A stretch of 64,000 nucleotides of DNA from Maritalea myrionectae DSM 19524 (GCF_000423365.1 NZ_AUHV01000003.1:868001-932000); one strand, 5' to 3'; positions 8,875 through 17,877 are shown, counted from the first letter of the stretch. Numbers and translations: made by a program. Notes: generated from the sequence alone by a model not told the origin.

Positions 8875-8989
8875 GCCAACAGTCCCTTTTTTTCCACGAT
8901 TAATCGATTGCCGCAGAGTATAGCGTCAAAGGTTTAACAAACAAACATGGCGGTATGCGGGCAAACCCGACCCTGAAATTGCCCCAGAA

Positions 8990-9090
8990 AAGAAAAAAGA
9001 GCCGTCGAAGCGGCTCTCAAAGTTAACAGGGAGGCGTCAAACAGAGTGTAAAAACCGCTCTGCTAGATCCAGACCATGCTGGATAATGGT
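8990..9090 (-). ncRNA. Candidate small RNA (about 95-100 nt), CtrA-box promoter
   Basis: Minus-strand unit ending at the terminator 8991-9017. Reading 5' to 3' it would form hairpin ATCCAG/CTGGAT (9067-9084), hairpin CAGAG/CTCTG (9042-9062), a single-stranded stretch containing GCCTCCCTG, then the terminator hairpin. Three stem-loops plus an exposed CCUCCC anti-Shine-Dalgarno motif is the general architecture of several trans-acting alphaproteobacterial small RNAs. A TTAA-N7-TTAA box at 9108-9122 falls where a -35 region would sit for a start near 9085. Boundaries are estimates; no family assignment is claimed. Confidence 0.6.
8991..9017 (-). terminator. Leftward Rho-independent terminator with no protein gene upstream of it
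   Basis: Minus strand: AGAGCCG, loop CTTCGA, CGGCTCT, then TTTTTTCTTTT. On + this is 8998-9004 paired with 9011-9017, with the A-run at 8993-8998. No minus-strand ORF lies between it and the + strand gene starting near 9250, so it must end a short non-coding transcript. Confidence 0.85.
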
Positions 9091-9107
9091 AAGTTAACCC
9101 CATTTGA

Positions 9108-9122
9108 TTAATACAACCTTAA
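9108..9122. promoter_or_regulatory. CtrA-type box TTAA-N7-TTAA
   Basis: TTAATACAACCTTAA, an exact match to the CtrA full-site consensus. It lies just upstream of the candidate small RNA (-) and 127 bases before the chosen start of the DUF2029 gene (+). Confidence 0.6.
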
Positions 9123-9249
9123 TTGGAGTCATTTTTTTAACCTTACTCATTTGCTGCCCCTTAGCCTTAATCAAATCTGACCCGAAAACCTGTTGAACAA
9201 ACATTTAGATCTTTGGACTAAAAACAGACGAGCCAAAGGGAAACACCGC

Positions 9250-10533
9250 ATGAGAGAATCCAAGCCCACAATGGGGCAAATGCTGATTGAGCAGCTAAAA
9301 TCTGGCGATTGGTTGAATGCCGAACGCGTGCGCATTGCGGGCAGCTTTGCGTTCATTGCCTATATTGGGCTGCTGGTGTTTGTGGTGTTTTTCCCAAACG
9401 GCTTTAAAAGCGCCAACGGGCAATATCTCATTTTGGATTTCAATAGCTTCTGGACCGCAGCCAAGCTGGCATTGGCGGGCGACAGTTTGACCCCCTATAG
9501 CGGTCAGCCCTTTTTAGAGCTGCAAAAGGAATGGACCGGATTTCAGGATACTTCATTTGCCTTTTTCTATCCGCCAACCTGGTTGGTCTATGTCTTGCCG
9601 TTCGGCCACTTTTCCCAACCAATTGCATATTTCTTATTCAACTTGATCGGTTTCGGTTTGGTCATCTTTTTTGGCCGCGCACTTTTCAAAAATTGGAAAT
9701 CTGCGTTCATCCTCTGCGCATTTCCAGCTGCAATGAACTGTATGTTGCACGGCCAAAATGGCCTTTTGTCTGCCGCCCTACTCGGCGGTGCAATGTTATG
9801 CCTGCAACATAGACGTTTTGTGCTGGCGGGCATTTTCATCGGGCTCTTGAGCTACAAACCCCAACTGGGATTGATCATTCCGCTCGCCCTATTGTTCGCA
9901 CGCCACTGGCACACTTTTCTTTCCGCCGCCGTCACCACAATTGCCATAGCTGTTGTCAGCCTCTTGATATTCGGGCTTGAAACTTGGATTGCCTTTTTTG
10001 AGCAATTGCCCATCGCCTCCTATGTTTTACGGAACGGAATTGTTAATTGGGAAAAGATGGTCTCGGTTTACGCTGCACTGCGTGTGTTGGGCCTTTCAGA
10101 TTCCTGGGCATCAGCAATCCAGATATTGGTCAGCCTTGCCATCGTGCTGCTTCTTTTCCAAATTTGGCGCCCCAAGCCGCATCACACGCAGCAATCCCAA
10201 GCCTACACCGATAAAGAAATGGCCAATCGTTCCGCAATCCTCATCGCCGGGGGATTGGTGTTCACCCCTTTTGCACTCGCATATGATTTCATGATCCTGA
10301 TCGTGCCGATTGCTTACTTGGTCAAATCTGGTGTGGAAGAAGGGTTCCAGCCCTATGAAAAGACCATCCTGGCCATCATTGTGCTTTTGTCTGCCATTAC
10401 ATCTCGCTTCGCGCTGACAACGGGCATCCCAATCGCCCCGCTTTTGCCGCTGGCAATTGTCGGCCTGGGTGCATATCGCCATTGGACGTCCACATCACAC
10501 AAAACCATCGACCTTCCGCAGGAAACCAACTAA
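9250..10533 (+). CDS. DUF2029 (GT87-like) polytopic membrane protein
   Basis: 427 aa from the ATG at 9250, chosen because AAAGGG lies 9-10 bases upstream; a TTG start 19 codons earlier (9193) is also open but lacks a good SD. About ten hydrophobic helices. The N-terminal periplasmic loop with LDFNSFWTAAKLALAGDSLTPYS and FFYPPTW is typical of DUF2029/GT87 polyprenol-dependent mannosyl- or arabinosyltransferase-like proteins, with the catalytic-type Asp in LDFNSFW. These transfer sugars from lipid carriers outside the membrane. Donor and acceptor are unknown. Its stop overlaps the convergent amidase stop by four bases. Confidence 0.75.
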   Translation: MRESKPTMGQMLIEQLKSGDWLNAERVRIAGSFAFIAYIGLLVFVVFFPNGFKSANGQYLILDFNSFWTAAKLALAGDSLTPYSGQPFLELQKEWTGFQDTSFAFFYPPTWLVYVLPFGHFSQPIAYFLFNLIGFGLVIFFGRALFKNWKSAFILCAFPAAMNCMLHGQNGLLSAALLGGAMLCLQHRRFVLAGIFIGLLSYKPQLGLIIPLALLFARHWHTFLSAAVTTIAIAVVSLLIFGLETWIAFFEQLPIASYVLRNGIVNWEKMVSVYAALRVLGLSDSWASAIQILVSLAIVLLLFQIWRPKPHHTQQSQAYTDKEMANRSAILIAGGLVFTPFALAYDFMILIVPIAYLVKSGVEEGFQPYEKTILAIIVLLSAITSRFALTTGIPIAPLLPLAIVGLGAYRHWTSTSHKTIDLPQETN

Positions 10534-11915
10534 AGCGCCAACTCCGCAGCTATCGCCAGTAAGGCTTCTTCCGCATTTGGGCGGCCAATCAATTGCGCGC
10601 CCACAGGCAAACCGTCGGGCGTGAAACCCAAAGGCAAAGTCACGACGGGAAAGCCGAGCAGAGAAACGGCGCCTGTGTAATAAGTCAGCGCGTCATAATA
10701 GCCCAGCGAAAACCGATCGACGCCAAACGAACGATCATAATCGCGCACGCCGTTATGATCTTGCACTGGCTGCACATGCTCAAAGGCAGGCATTGGCGTC
10801 ACTGGTGTGATGATCGCGTCAAGGTTGCCAAAGGTAGATAGCGCCGTCTCAATATAGCCATCTCGTCGCTGAAGCGCCGCTTTATAAGCCGATTTTGATC
10901 GGGCATATCCCTTTTGCACCTGCGCCAGAAAATCCGGAGATCGCCTTGCTGCAACCCGGCCAAACAGACGCGCCGCCAAGCGCGCAACCCAGGGCATTAA
11001 ACCGCCTGTTTCATACCCCATCAAAAATGCAAAATCATGTCGCAGAGACGTGGCGAAAATATCCATGTCGACGTCGGCAAACTGCACGCCCTGACTCAAT
11101 GCAGTTGCCCGCCATTGGTCGAAGACAGCACGCACGTTGCGATCCAGCGGATGCGCATCGCCATGTGGCAACCAACCGAGTTTGACTTCGGATTTAGAGG
11201 GCACCGACAAGGGCGGCGGCACATCCTCATTGCCGCGCATAAATTGATGCATCACCCATAGATCGTCGGCGGATCGCCCTATGATCCCCGGCCGCGCAAA
11301 GTGGGCCAGTGCCGCTGTTTCATTTAACAGCATGCCCCGATTGCTGAATTGCCCCTCGGTCGGCACGAGGCTCATGACGCCACAAAAATGCGCGGGTATA
11401 CGCAAAGAGCCTGACAAGTCTGCCCCAATATCCACAAGGCTGAGCCCCGCCGCCACAGCAGCCGCGCCGCCGCCCGAGCTCCCGCCTGCTGTGTGTGCCA
11501 AATCATGGGGATTATTGGTGCGATGCCCAGCGCCATCCACGGCCTGAAAGTCCAGCGCGAGCGGTGGCATATTGGTGCGCCCGATGAAATGGGCCCCATT
11601 TTTGCGCAACGCGGCAAGCGCTGGCGCATCTTTTTTGCTCGGGTTTTTAGCCAATTGCCCAAACCCAAACCCCAACCGCGTCCCAGCAAGATGAAATTGA
11701 TCCTTTATCGTGACCGGCAGTCCCGCAAGGGGCCCAAACTCCACATTGGGCAAATCTTCATGCACACAAAAAGCACCAATATCGCCATCAATTTCGCGCC
11801 GCCGCAGCTCCAATTGATGCTTTATGTCGGCGTTGGCTTCTCGCGCAATGTCGGGTCCGTCCGCATAAATGTGACGCAGACTGGGCAGGTGAAAATTCTC
11901 TGTATAAACGGACAT
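10530..11915 (-). CDS. Amidase (amidase signature family)
   Basis: 461 aa, amidase-signature enzyme with the Ser-cisSer-Lys triad visible: K71 in PVTIKDQ, cis-Ser near S146/S147 in AGGSSGGG, and nucleophile S170 in LSGSLRIPA. It hydrolyses carboxamides; substrate is not deducible. Not GatA: it has no gatC/gatB neighbours and the signature differs from GatA (DLSGSLRIPA instead of DTGGSIRQPA). It converges on the DUF2029 gene with a four-base overlap. Confidence 0.88.
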   Translation of the reverse strand: MSVYTENFHLPSLRHIYADGPDIAREANADIKHQLELRRREIDGDIGAFCVHEDLPNVEFGPLAGLPVTIKDQFHLAGTRLGFGFGQLAKNPSKKDAPALAALRKNGAHFIGRTNMPPLALDFQAVDGAGHRTNNPHDLAHTAGGSSGGGAAAVAAGLSLVDIGADLSGSLRIPAHFCGVMSLVPTEGQFSNRGMLLNETAALAHFARPGIIGRSADDLWVMHQFMRGNEDVPPPLSVPSKSEVKLGWLPHGDAHPLDRNVRAVFDQWRATALSQGVQFADVDMDIFATSLRHDFAFLMGYETGGLMPWVARLAARLFGRVAARRSPDFLAQVQKGYARSKSAYKAALQRRDGYIETALSTFGNLDAIITPVTPMPAFEHVQPVQDHNGVRDYDRSFGVDRFSLGYYDALTYYTGAVSLLGFPVVTLPLGFTPDGLPVGAQLIGRPNAEEALLAIAAELAL

Positions 11916-12000
11916 GGCAAACTCCTCATATGGAGCCTACCGTTAGCCTGCCTTTGTCATCCCGTCTTTGGCCAATCTTGCTGGATTGGCGTCAACAAGC

Positions 12001-12192
12001 CTAAAACTTGAACACGGATTCAGCGGCGCTCTTGCTGCTCTTTTTATCTTCAATGCTCGCTTCAAGGCGTTTGATTTCAGCTTTTAGAGCCTCAATGCGC
12101 AACTCCAACTCGTCGATTGAGATATCGTCGAGCGGCACACCAAGTTCATGTACAACACCTTTCTTGGAGGATGGTGAAACATCTTCGTCCAT
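12001..12192 (-). CDS. DUF1192 small coiled-coil protein
   Basis: 63 aa. Matches the DUF1192 pattern: H.LG..L..ISIDEL..RI..L..EI.RLE..I..K..S..AAESVFK. Residues ~25-50 form a short coiled coil. AAGGAG sits 8 bases before ATG. Function of the family is unknown; it is widespread in this order. Divergent from the quinone oxidoreductase gene. Confidence 0.88.
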   Translation of the reverse strand: MDEDVSPSSKKGVVHELGVPLDDISIDELELRIEALKAEIKRLEASIEDKKSSKSAAESVFKF

Positions 12193-12274
12193 TTGGCGTT
12201 CTCCTTAAAGCTGATAGCGTTAGTTCCAGAATTGATCGTAAATTCGATTCAGGCAAATCAAAAGGATTATTTAA

Positions 12275-13282
12275 ATGAGCGACGCGGAAAAAATGAATGC
12301 CATTGAAATCGAAACTCCCGGCGGCCCGGAAGCGTTGGTGAGGTCGCAAGTGGCGAAACCTTATGCCTATCCCGGTCAAGTGCTCATCAAAGTGAAAGCG
12401 GCGGGCATCAACCGCCCGGATATTTTGCAGCGCAAGGGGCTTTATCCCGCGCCCGAAGGCGCCTCCCCCCTACCCGGGCTTGAAGTGTCCGGAATCGTTG
12501 AAGATATTGGCCGCACAACAGATCAGGCCCCCACCTCCTTAACTGTGGGCGACGAAGTTGTTGCCCTCACCAATGGCGGTGGCTATGCCGAATATGTCAG
12601 CGTACCGTGGGGGCAGGTTTTGCCCAAGCCCAAAGGCTGGGACTTTGCCGAAGCCGCCACCATTCCCGAAACCTTTTTCACAGTCCAACAAACATTGATC
12701 GACCGCGCCACCCCCGGCAAAGGCGACTGGGTGCTGGTGCATGGCGGCTCCGGCGGCATTGGGGCCACGGCCATCCAATTGGCCAAACTGGCGGGTGCCA
12801 ACGTGATCACCACTGCCTCGACCAAGGAAAAATGCGATTATTGCATCCAAATGGGTGCTGATGTGGCCATCAATTACATGACCGAAGATTTTGTTGAGCG
12901 CACCAAAGAGGAAAGCGGCAAAGGCGCCAACATCATTGTCGACTTTATTGGCGGCGACTATGTCGACCGCAATCTACGCGCCGCGGCGCCTGACGCAACC
13001 ATCATTCAATTGGCCAATTTGGCCGGGCGAGAAGCAACCCTCACCATGGGGTTGGTGGTGGCCAAACGGTTGACCATTTTTGGCTCGACCTTGCGGGCGC
13101 AGCCAGACGAGGTGAAAGCAAAGATTGCACACAATCTGATGGAGCAGGTTTGGCCGGCTATTGAGGCGGGGACAATTCACAAGCCCAAGATCAAGCGATT
13201 CAAAATGGATGAGGCCGGAAAGGCACATGAAGCCATGGATGCAGGCGATCATTTGGGCAAAATTGTCTTGGAAATGTCATAG
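12275..13282 (+). CDS. NAD(P)H:quinone oxidoreductase, PIG3/zinc-free MDR family
   Basis: 335 aa. GroES-like N-terminal domain (NRPDILQRKGLYPAPEGASPLPGLEVSG) and Rossmann domain with HGGSGGIGATAIQLAK (~residues 156-171). The zinc-binding cysteines of alcohol dehydrogenases are absent, and the YPAP.GAS..PGLE motif is that of PIG3-type quinone oxidoreductases. It reduces quinones or enones with NADPH. A 'CDYCIQMGAD' stretch is part of the Rossmann fold, not a zinc site. Confidence 0.88.
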   Translation: MSDAEKMNAIEIETPGGPEALVRSQVAKPYAYPGQVLIKVKAAGINRPDILQRKGLYPAPEGASPLPGLEVSGIVEDIGRTTDQAPTSLTVGDEVVALTNGGGYAEYVSVPWGQVLPKPKGWDFAEAATIPETFFTVQQTLIDRATPGKGDWVLVHGGSGGIGATAIQLAKLAGANVITTASTKEKCDYCIQMGADVAINYMTEDFVERTKEESGKGANIIVDFIGGDYVDRNLRAAAPDATIIQLANLAGREATLTMGLVVAKRLTIFGSTLRAQPDEVKAKIAHNLMEQVWPAIEAGTIHKPKIKRFKMDEAGKAHEAMDAGDHLGKIVLEMS

Positions 13283-13411
13283 CTTATGCATGTTTAACAA
13301 AATATGATTGCAACAAACCCGCCAAATCATTATAAAAGGGCCAATCCCCCAAATTTTCAGCTTGAAAGGGGCGTGCAAATCTAAACCGGTTTGCACCCAA
13401 AGGAAGATATT

Positions 13412-14143
13412 ATGGCCACTACACTTTTAATGCCCAAAGCAACTGCCGTTTGGCTGGTCGACAATACCGGCTTGACCTTTGACCAGATCGCCCATTTCTG
13501 CAGCCTGCACCCACTTGAAGTGCAAGGCATTGCTGATGGTGATGTGGCTGGCGGCATTAAGGGCGCCAACCCTGTGCAAATGGGGCAATTGACCCGCGAA
13601 GAAATCGAAAAGGGCGAAAAGGACCCTGCATATCGGCTGCAAGTTTCTGGCCCCAAAACCATTGTGGCCAAGCAAAAGCGCCGCGGCCCACGCTATACGC
13701 CTGTGTCCAAGCGTCAGGAAAAGCCGAATGCGATTTTGTGGTTGGTGCGCAATCACCCTGAATTGAAAGACGCGCAATTGATGCGTCTGGTGGGCACCAC
13801 AAAGCCAACCATTGAATCTGTTCGTGAGCGGACACACTGGAACGCGGCCAACCAAACACCGGCCGATCCGGTAACGTTGGGCCTGTGTACGCAGGTCGAG
13901 TTGGATATGGAAGTGCGCAAGGCAGCCAAGAACGCGCCAGCTGAAACACAGCATGTTGAAGAATCTGGTTTGTTGACCGCAGAGGAAGCCATGTATCGCG
14001 CTTCGGACCATATTAAACCAACCGACGATGTGTTTGATCCGGCCAATGCCGATCAGCCATCAACTGAAGAAGAGCGTGAATATGATGTCGACAGCGTGTT
14101 CGGCAATTTGGGTAGCCTAAAGTCTGACGACGACGACCGCTAA
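13412..14143 (+). CDS. DUF1013 protein (putative alphaproteobacterial transcription-associated factor)
   Basis: 243 aa from the ATG at 13412, chosen for the AAAGGAAG upstream; the frame is open seven codons earlier. Recognised by MPKATAVWLVDNTGLTFDQIA.FC.LHPLEVQ.IADG and the central NAILWLVRNHPELKDAQLMRLVGTTKPTIESVRERTHWN, which reads as two helix-turn-helix-like units. The C-terminal ~60 residues are acidic and probably disordered. The family is nearly confined to alphaproteobacteria and is associated with transcription. Monocistronic by spacing. Confidence 0.82.
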   Translation: MATTLLMPKATAVWLVDNTGLTFDQIAHFCSLHPLEVQGIADGDVAGGIKGANPVQMGQLTREEIEKGEKDPAYRLQVSGPKTIVAKQKRRGPRYTPVSKRQEKPNAILWLVRNHPELKDAQLMRLVGTTKPTIESVRERTHWNAANQTPADPVTLGLCTQVELDMEVRKAAKNAPAETQHVEESGLLTAEEAMYRASDHIKPTDDVFDPANADQPSTEEEREYDVDSVFGNLGSLKSDDDDR

Positions 14144-14217
14144 AATTCTTCAAAAATATTATTGATAAATATACCGGGTTCGCCGCATCATAGCATCGAC
14201 ATGATTTGGAGATGTAG

Positions 14218-14784
14218 ATGGCGAACCCGGTACTTTTTGTGATTGCCCACCCAGACCTCGGCCAATCGCGTGCCAACCGCCATTTTGCCAGCATCGCAAA
14301 ATCTGTCGAAGGCGTCGAAGTGCTCGATCTTTACAAAGCCTATCCCGACATGTTCGTGGATGGCAGCCATGAGCGTCACCGCATCAACGACAAATCTACA
14401 CTGATCTTACAATTCCCCATCTATTGGTATGCGGCCCCAGGGCTGCTCAAAGAGTGGATTGACCGCACTTTTTCCTATGGCTGGGCCTATGGCACCAATG
14501 GCCATGCACTGGAGGGTAAAAACCTAATGCTGTCCATTGCCACTGGTTCCGAGGAACGGGCCTATGCCAAAGGCGGCGCCCACCAATATCCGTTGAAAGA
14601 GTTTTTGTTGCCCTACCGCCAAACCGCACATTTTTGCGGGATGAACTGGCTTGATCCCTTGGTGTATTACCATGCCCGCGCCAGCGAAAAAGAAGAGCTG
14701 CTCGCCCATGGCAACATGTTAAAATCGCGATTAAATGAGCTTGTGGGCACCCCCAGCGAATTGGAGGCTGCACATGGAGCATAG
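14218..14784 (+). CDS. KefF/KefG-type flavodoxin-like NAD(P)H oxidoreductase
   Basis: 188 aa, Flavodoxin_2 fold: HPDLGQSRANR phosphate loop, LQFPIYWYAAPGLLKEWIDRTFSYGWAYG FMN/quinone site, and GSEERAY.KGG. Such proteins are ancillary activators of Kef K+ efflux channels and also reduce quinones. Its 3' end overlaps the transporter start by 11 bases, which carries the transporter SD inside this gene; strong sign of one functional unit. GGAG precedes the ATG. Confidence 0.88.
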   Translation: MANPVLFVIAHPDLGQSRANRHFASIAKSVEGVEVLDLYKAYPDMFVDGSHERHRINDKSTLILQFPIYWYAAPGLLKEWIDRTFSYGWAYGTNGHALEGKNLMLSIATGSEERAYAKGGAHQYPLKEFLLPYRQTAHFCGMNWLDPLVYYHARASEKEELLAHGNMLKSRLNELVGTPSELEAAHGA

Positions 14785-16672
14785 TTTCCTTCTCGCCTGC
14801 TTTATCTTTTTGTCAGCAGCTGTGATCGTGGTGCCCTTCGCCAAGGCCACAGGTCTCGGCTCTGTCTTGGGCTATTTGCTGGCCGGCATCATCATTGGCC
14901 CCTTTGGCTTGGGCTTGGTCACCGACCCGGAAACCATCCTGCATTTCTCCGAATTCGGCGTCGTCATGATGCTGTTCCTGATCGGGCTGGAATTGCAGGT
15001 GCGCGAACTCTGGTCCATGCGCAACAAATTGTTTGGCCTTGGTTTGCCGCAAGTGCTCATCACAGCGCTGGTCATCGCGTTAATCGGCTATATGGCGTCT
15101 ATGCCGTGGCAATCTGCCGTTATTATGGGCCTTGGCCTCGCCCTGTCCTCAACTGCCATTGTGCTCAAAATCATTGAAGAACGCGGCATCATGGCCACCA
15201 ATACGGGCCGTTCCGCCTTTTCTGTTTTGCTGCTGCAAGATATTGCCGTGATCCCCATCTTGGCGATCATCCCGCTTTTGGCATTGCCCGAATTGGTGGG
15301 CCATACCCCCACTGACGATGGTCACGGCGGAGCCGCCACCGCTGAAGGGGGATGGCAAGTCGCAGCCAAAACTGCCTTTGTTTTCGCCACCATGTACCTG
15401 TCCGGACGCTATTTGTTGCGCCCCGTCATGCGCTTTATCGCCAAAAGCGGCGTGCGCGAAATCTTCACCGCACTATCTTTGCTGCTGGTCGTGGCAGCTG
15501 CCCTATTGATGGAATGGATCAATGTGTCTGCAGCGCTTGGCGCCTTCATGGTGGGCATGATTTTGGCCGACAGCGAATATCGACATGAACTTGAAAGCGA
15601 TATTGAGCCGTTTAAAGGGCTGCTGCTGGGCCTTTTCTTCATCTCCGTGGGCATGAGCATCGAATTTGGCGTATTGCTCGACAACCCGGTCCTGATCGCC
15701 AGCATGGTGATCGGCTTGGCCGTGATCAAAATGGTCATCCTGTGGAGCTTAGGCACCATTTTCCGCTTCCACGTTGCAGATCGTATGCTGTTTGCCATCA
15801 TCTTGGCGCAGGGCGGTGAATTTGGTTTCGTACTGTTCCAGTTCGCCACCGCATCAGGTGCGTTGCTGCCCGAGCACGCAGACTTGCTCAACGTCACCGT
15901 CGCCATCTCGATGGTCATCACCCCCATCTTGATTTTGATCTATGATCGCTTGCTCTCACCAAAATTGGTGAAAGACAACCAGACCGACCGGGAGCCGGAT
16001 GATATTTCAGTGCGCAATCGGGTGATTGTGTTGGGATATGGACGCTTCGGCCAAATCGTCACCCGCCTGATCACCGCGCAAGGGTTCGACGCCACTTTGA
16101 TCGATCACGATGCTGAACAAATCGATTTGGTGAAACGATTCGACACCAAAGTGTTTTTTGGTGATGCGCGGCGAGCAGATTTGCTGGCCGCAGCCGGCGC
16201 GAACCAAGCCCATATTCTAATTATCGCCATCCACAACCCCAACACGGTGACCGAAATCGCCGCCATGGTGAAAAAGCACTTCCCGCATATCACCATTTTG
16301 GCACGGGCACGGGATCGCAATCACGCCCATGAGCTGATGGATGAAGGCGTCACCGATTTTGTGCGCGACACATTCCACTCCGGCCTCCAATTGGGCATCA
16401 AGGCCTTGGTGGCACTGGGATATGAGGAACACCGCGCCCATCGATTGGCTAAAACTTTTGCCCGCCACGACATCAAAATGCTGCATGAAGCTTATGAGCT
16501 GAAAGACGATATGGAAGCGATGATCGGTCATGCGCGCTCCGCCAAAGAATTGCTGGCCCAGGTTATGGAGTCAGATCTGGTGGATCTGGACCCCGCCAAC
16601 GCCAACAACTGGACATCTGAAAAAATTCCAGATGATATAGAGCGCGAAAACAAAGCCCGCTCTCAGGAATAA
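14774..16672 (+). CDS. CPA2 monovalent cation:proton antiporter, KefB/KefC type
   Basis: 632 aa. Start set at 14774, where GGAGG (14763-14767) is well spaced; an upstream in-frame ATG is unlikely. About 12 membrane helices in residues 1-390, including GLELQVRELW and LLQDIAVIPIL as in KefB/C. A regulatory RCK/TrkA-N domain follows: VIVLGYGRFGQIVTRLI (NAD-binding GxGxxG) at about residue 413, with D in TLIDHD. It performs glutathione-adduct-gated K+ efflux for protection against electrophiles in the model systems. Coupled to the KefF-like gene; TauE-like gene follows six bases after the stop. Confidence 0.9.
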   Translation: MEHSFLLACFIFLSAAVIVVPFAKATGLGSVLGYLLAGIIIGPFGLGLVTDPETILHFSEFGVVMMLFLIGLELQVRELWSMRNKLFGLGLPQVLITALVIALIGYMASMPWQSAVIMGLGLALSSTAIVLKIIEERGIMATNTGRSAFSVLLLQDIAVIPILAIIPLLALPELVGHTPTDDGHGGAATAEGGWQVAAKTAFVFATMYLSGRYLLRPVMRFIAKSGVREIFTALSLLLVVAAALLMEWINVSAALGAFMVGMILADSEYRHELESDIEPFKGLLLGLFFISVGMSIEFGVLLDNPVLIASMVIGLAVIKMVILWSLGTIFRFHVADRMLFAIILAQGGEFGFVLFQFATASGALLPEHADLLNVTVAISMVITPILILIYDRLLSPKLVKDNQTDREPDDISVRNRVIVLGYGRFGQIVTRLITAQGFDATLIDHDAEQIDLVKRFDTKVFFGDARRADLLAAAGANQAHILIIAIHNPNTVTEIAAMVKKHFPHITILARARDRNHAHELMDEGVTDFVRDTFHSGLQLGIKALVALGYEEHRAHRLAKTFARHDIKMLHEAYELKDDMEAMIGHARSAKELLAQVMESDLVDLDPANANNWTSEKIPDDIERENKARSQE

Positions 16673-16677
16673 ATTCA

Positions 16678-17442
16678 TTGTCATTTTTCGATATCGACCC
16701 CAACCTCTATATGGTGGCGGCTCTCACCATCTTTTTGGTCTCTTTGTCAAAATCGGGGCTGATTGCGGCCCTCGGCATTATTGGCGTGCCCATGCTCACA
16801 TTGGTGATGCCTGCGCGTGAAGCTGCGGGCATGATGTTGCCCTTGCTTTTATTTATGGACGCGATTGGCATCATCGCCCTGCGCAAACAGGTTTCATGGC
16901 CAAATATTCGCATTCTGCTGCCCGCCGCCCTTGTTGGCATTGTACTGGGGTGGCTCTTTTATGCCTTTATCACCGAGGCAATGGTGCGGCTCATGATCGG
17001 CATCATCACCATTATCTTTTGTTTGGATGCGTGGCTGCCGCTGCGTCAGGCCCTGCCTGATAAACCGCCTTCCAAGCCCTGGGGCTGGTTTTGGGGATCA
17101 TTGGCGGGTTTCACCAGCTTTGTCAGCCACACTGGCGGCCCCCCTTTTCAAATCTATATGCTGCCCCAGCGGCTGGCGCCCGTGCTCTATGCGGGCACGA
17201 CCGTCATCTTCTTCACAACCGTCAATTTGGTCAAACTGATTCCCTATGCCGCGCTTGGGCAATTATCGGTGTCTAATCTCACGCTGGCACTTAGCCTTTT
17301 GCCCGTCGCCGCCATCGGCATGGCCATCGGCATATTTTTGGTCAAGCGGATTAACGCCAAGCTATTTTACAACATTGCTTATGTGCTGGCTTTTGTTCTG
17401 GCGCTCAAGCTCGTTTATGACGGCACAATGGCCTTTATATAA
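16678..17442 (+). CDS. TauE/SafE-family sulfite/organic anion exporter-like protein
   Basis: 254 aa, about eight helices, with the family's duplicated pattern (GLIAALGIIGVPMLTLVMPAREAAGMMLPLLL and SLAGFTSFVSHTGGPPFQIYMLPQRL). Start is TTG with CAGGAA upstream; an ATG at 16711 would cut into the first helix. It sits six bases after the kef gene, so probably the third gene of that operon. Family members export sulfite, sulfoacetate or taurine-derived anions; substrate here unknown. If co-regulated with KefB, a sulfur or electrophile stress link is possible (inference). Confidence 0.82.
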   Translation: MSFFDIDPNLYMVAALTIFLVSLSKSGLIAALGIIGVPMLTLVMPAREAAGMMLPLLLFMDAIGIIALRKQVSWPNIRILLPAALVGIVLGWLFYAFITEAMVRLMIGIITIIFCLDAWLPLRQALPDKPPSKPWGWFWGSLAGFTSFVSHTGGPPFQIYMLPQRLAPVLYAGTTVIFFTTVNLVKLIPYAALGQLSVSNLTLALSLLPVAAIGMAIGIFLVKRINAKLFYNIAYVLAFVLALKLVYDGTMAFI

Positions 17443-17447
17443 ACAAA

Positions 17448-17473
17448 AAGGCCGCGGGAGATCCCGTGGCCTT
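17448..17473. terminator. Terminator between tauE-like gene and DUF465 gene
   Basis: AAGGCCGCGGG (17448-17458) pairs with CCCGTGGCCTT (17463-17473), one G-T pair, 4-base loop. The minus strand continues CTTTTTGTTTA, so it is strongest for the minus-strand DUF465 gene and probably also serves the + operon. Confidence 0.8.
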
Positions 17474-17517
17474 CGATGATCCAAAGACTTTAAATAATTG
17501 GACTTACACTTACACTC

Positions 17518-17694
17518 TTACTGACGCGTCTGCCCCTGCAACTTCGACATTTCGTCTTTCAACTCGAGCTTCTTTCGCTTTAGCTCACCGATACGAAGTT
17601 CGTTCAATGCCGGTCGTTGCATCTCTTGATGAATTTGCTCATCTAATGATGCATGTCGGCGCTCGAGCGCGTTGAGGTGGGAAGTAGTGGTCAT
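17518..17694 (-). CDS. DUF465 (YdcH-like) small helical protein
   Basis: 58 aa: starts MTTTSHLNALERRHASLDEQIHQE and continues through RPALNELRIGELKRKKLELKDEMSKLQ. L..LE.RH..L...I..E...P......I..LK..KL.LKD.I..L is the DUF465/YdcH signature. The protein is one helical hairpin with no known function. GAAAGGAAG precedes the ATG on the minus strand. A second DUF465-type gene is divergent 183 bases away. Confidence 0.9.
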   Translation of the reverse strand: MTTTSHLNALERRHASLDEQIHQEMQRPALNELRIGELKRKKLELKDEMSKLQGQTRQ

Positions 17695-17877
17695 GAAGTC
17701 TTCCTTTCTCTTATGAACAATGAAAGTGTGACAAAAAAATTATGGCCTGTCCAATGGCAATTTTGTGGCGATTTGGTTCAAATTATTGCCGCTCTGTTAA
17801 AACACAGTGCAATTGCTTGAATTTTGAGGTAAAATGGCTGTGTATTGCGTAACAACCGAACAGACGGTCTTTCTGTC

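Larger units (their letters stand above)
8875..9249. other. 375-base non-coding region between rcdA and the DUF2029 gene
   Basis: No convincing protein gene. It holds a leftward terminator, two further hairpins, an exposed CCTCCC on the minus strand and a perfect TTAA-N7-TTAA box, each listed separately. Together they look like a small-RNA gene on the minus strand plus the promoter regions of the two flanking divergent genes. Confidence 0.7.

Noticed and set aside
14144-14217. Terminator after the DUF1013 gene
   Set aside because: AT-rich inverted sequence with no GC stem; too weak to call.
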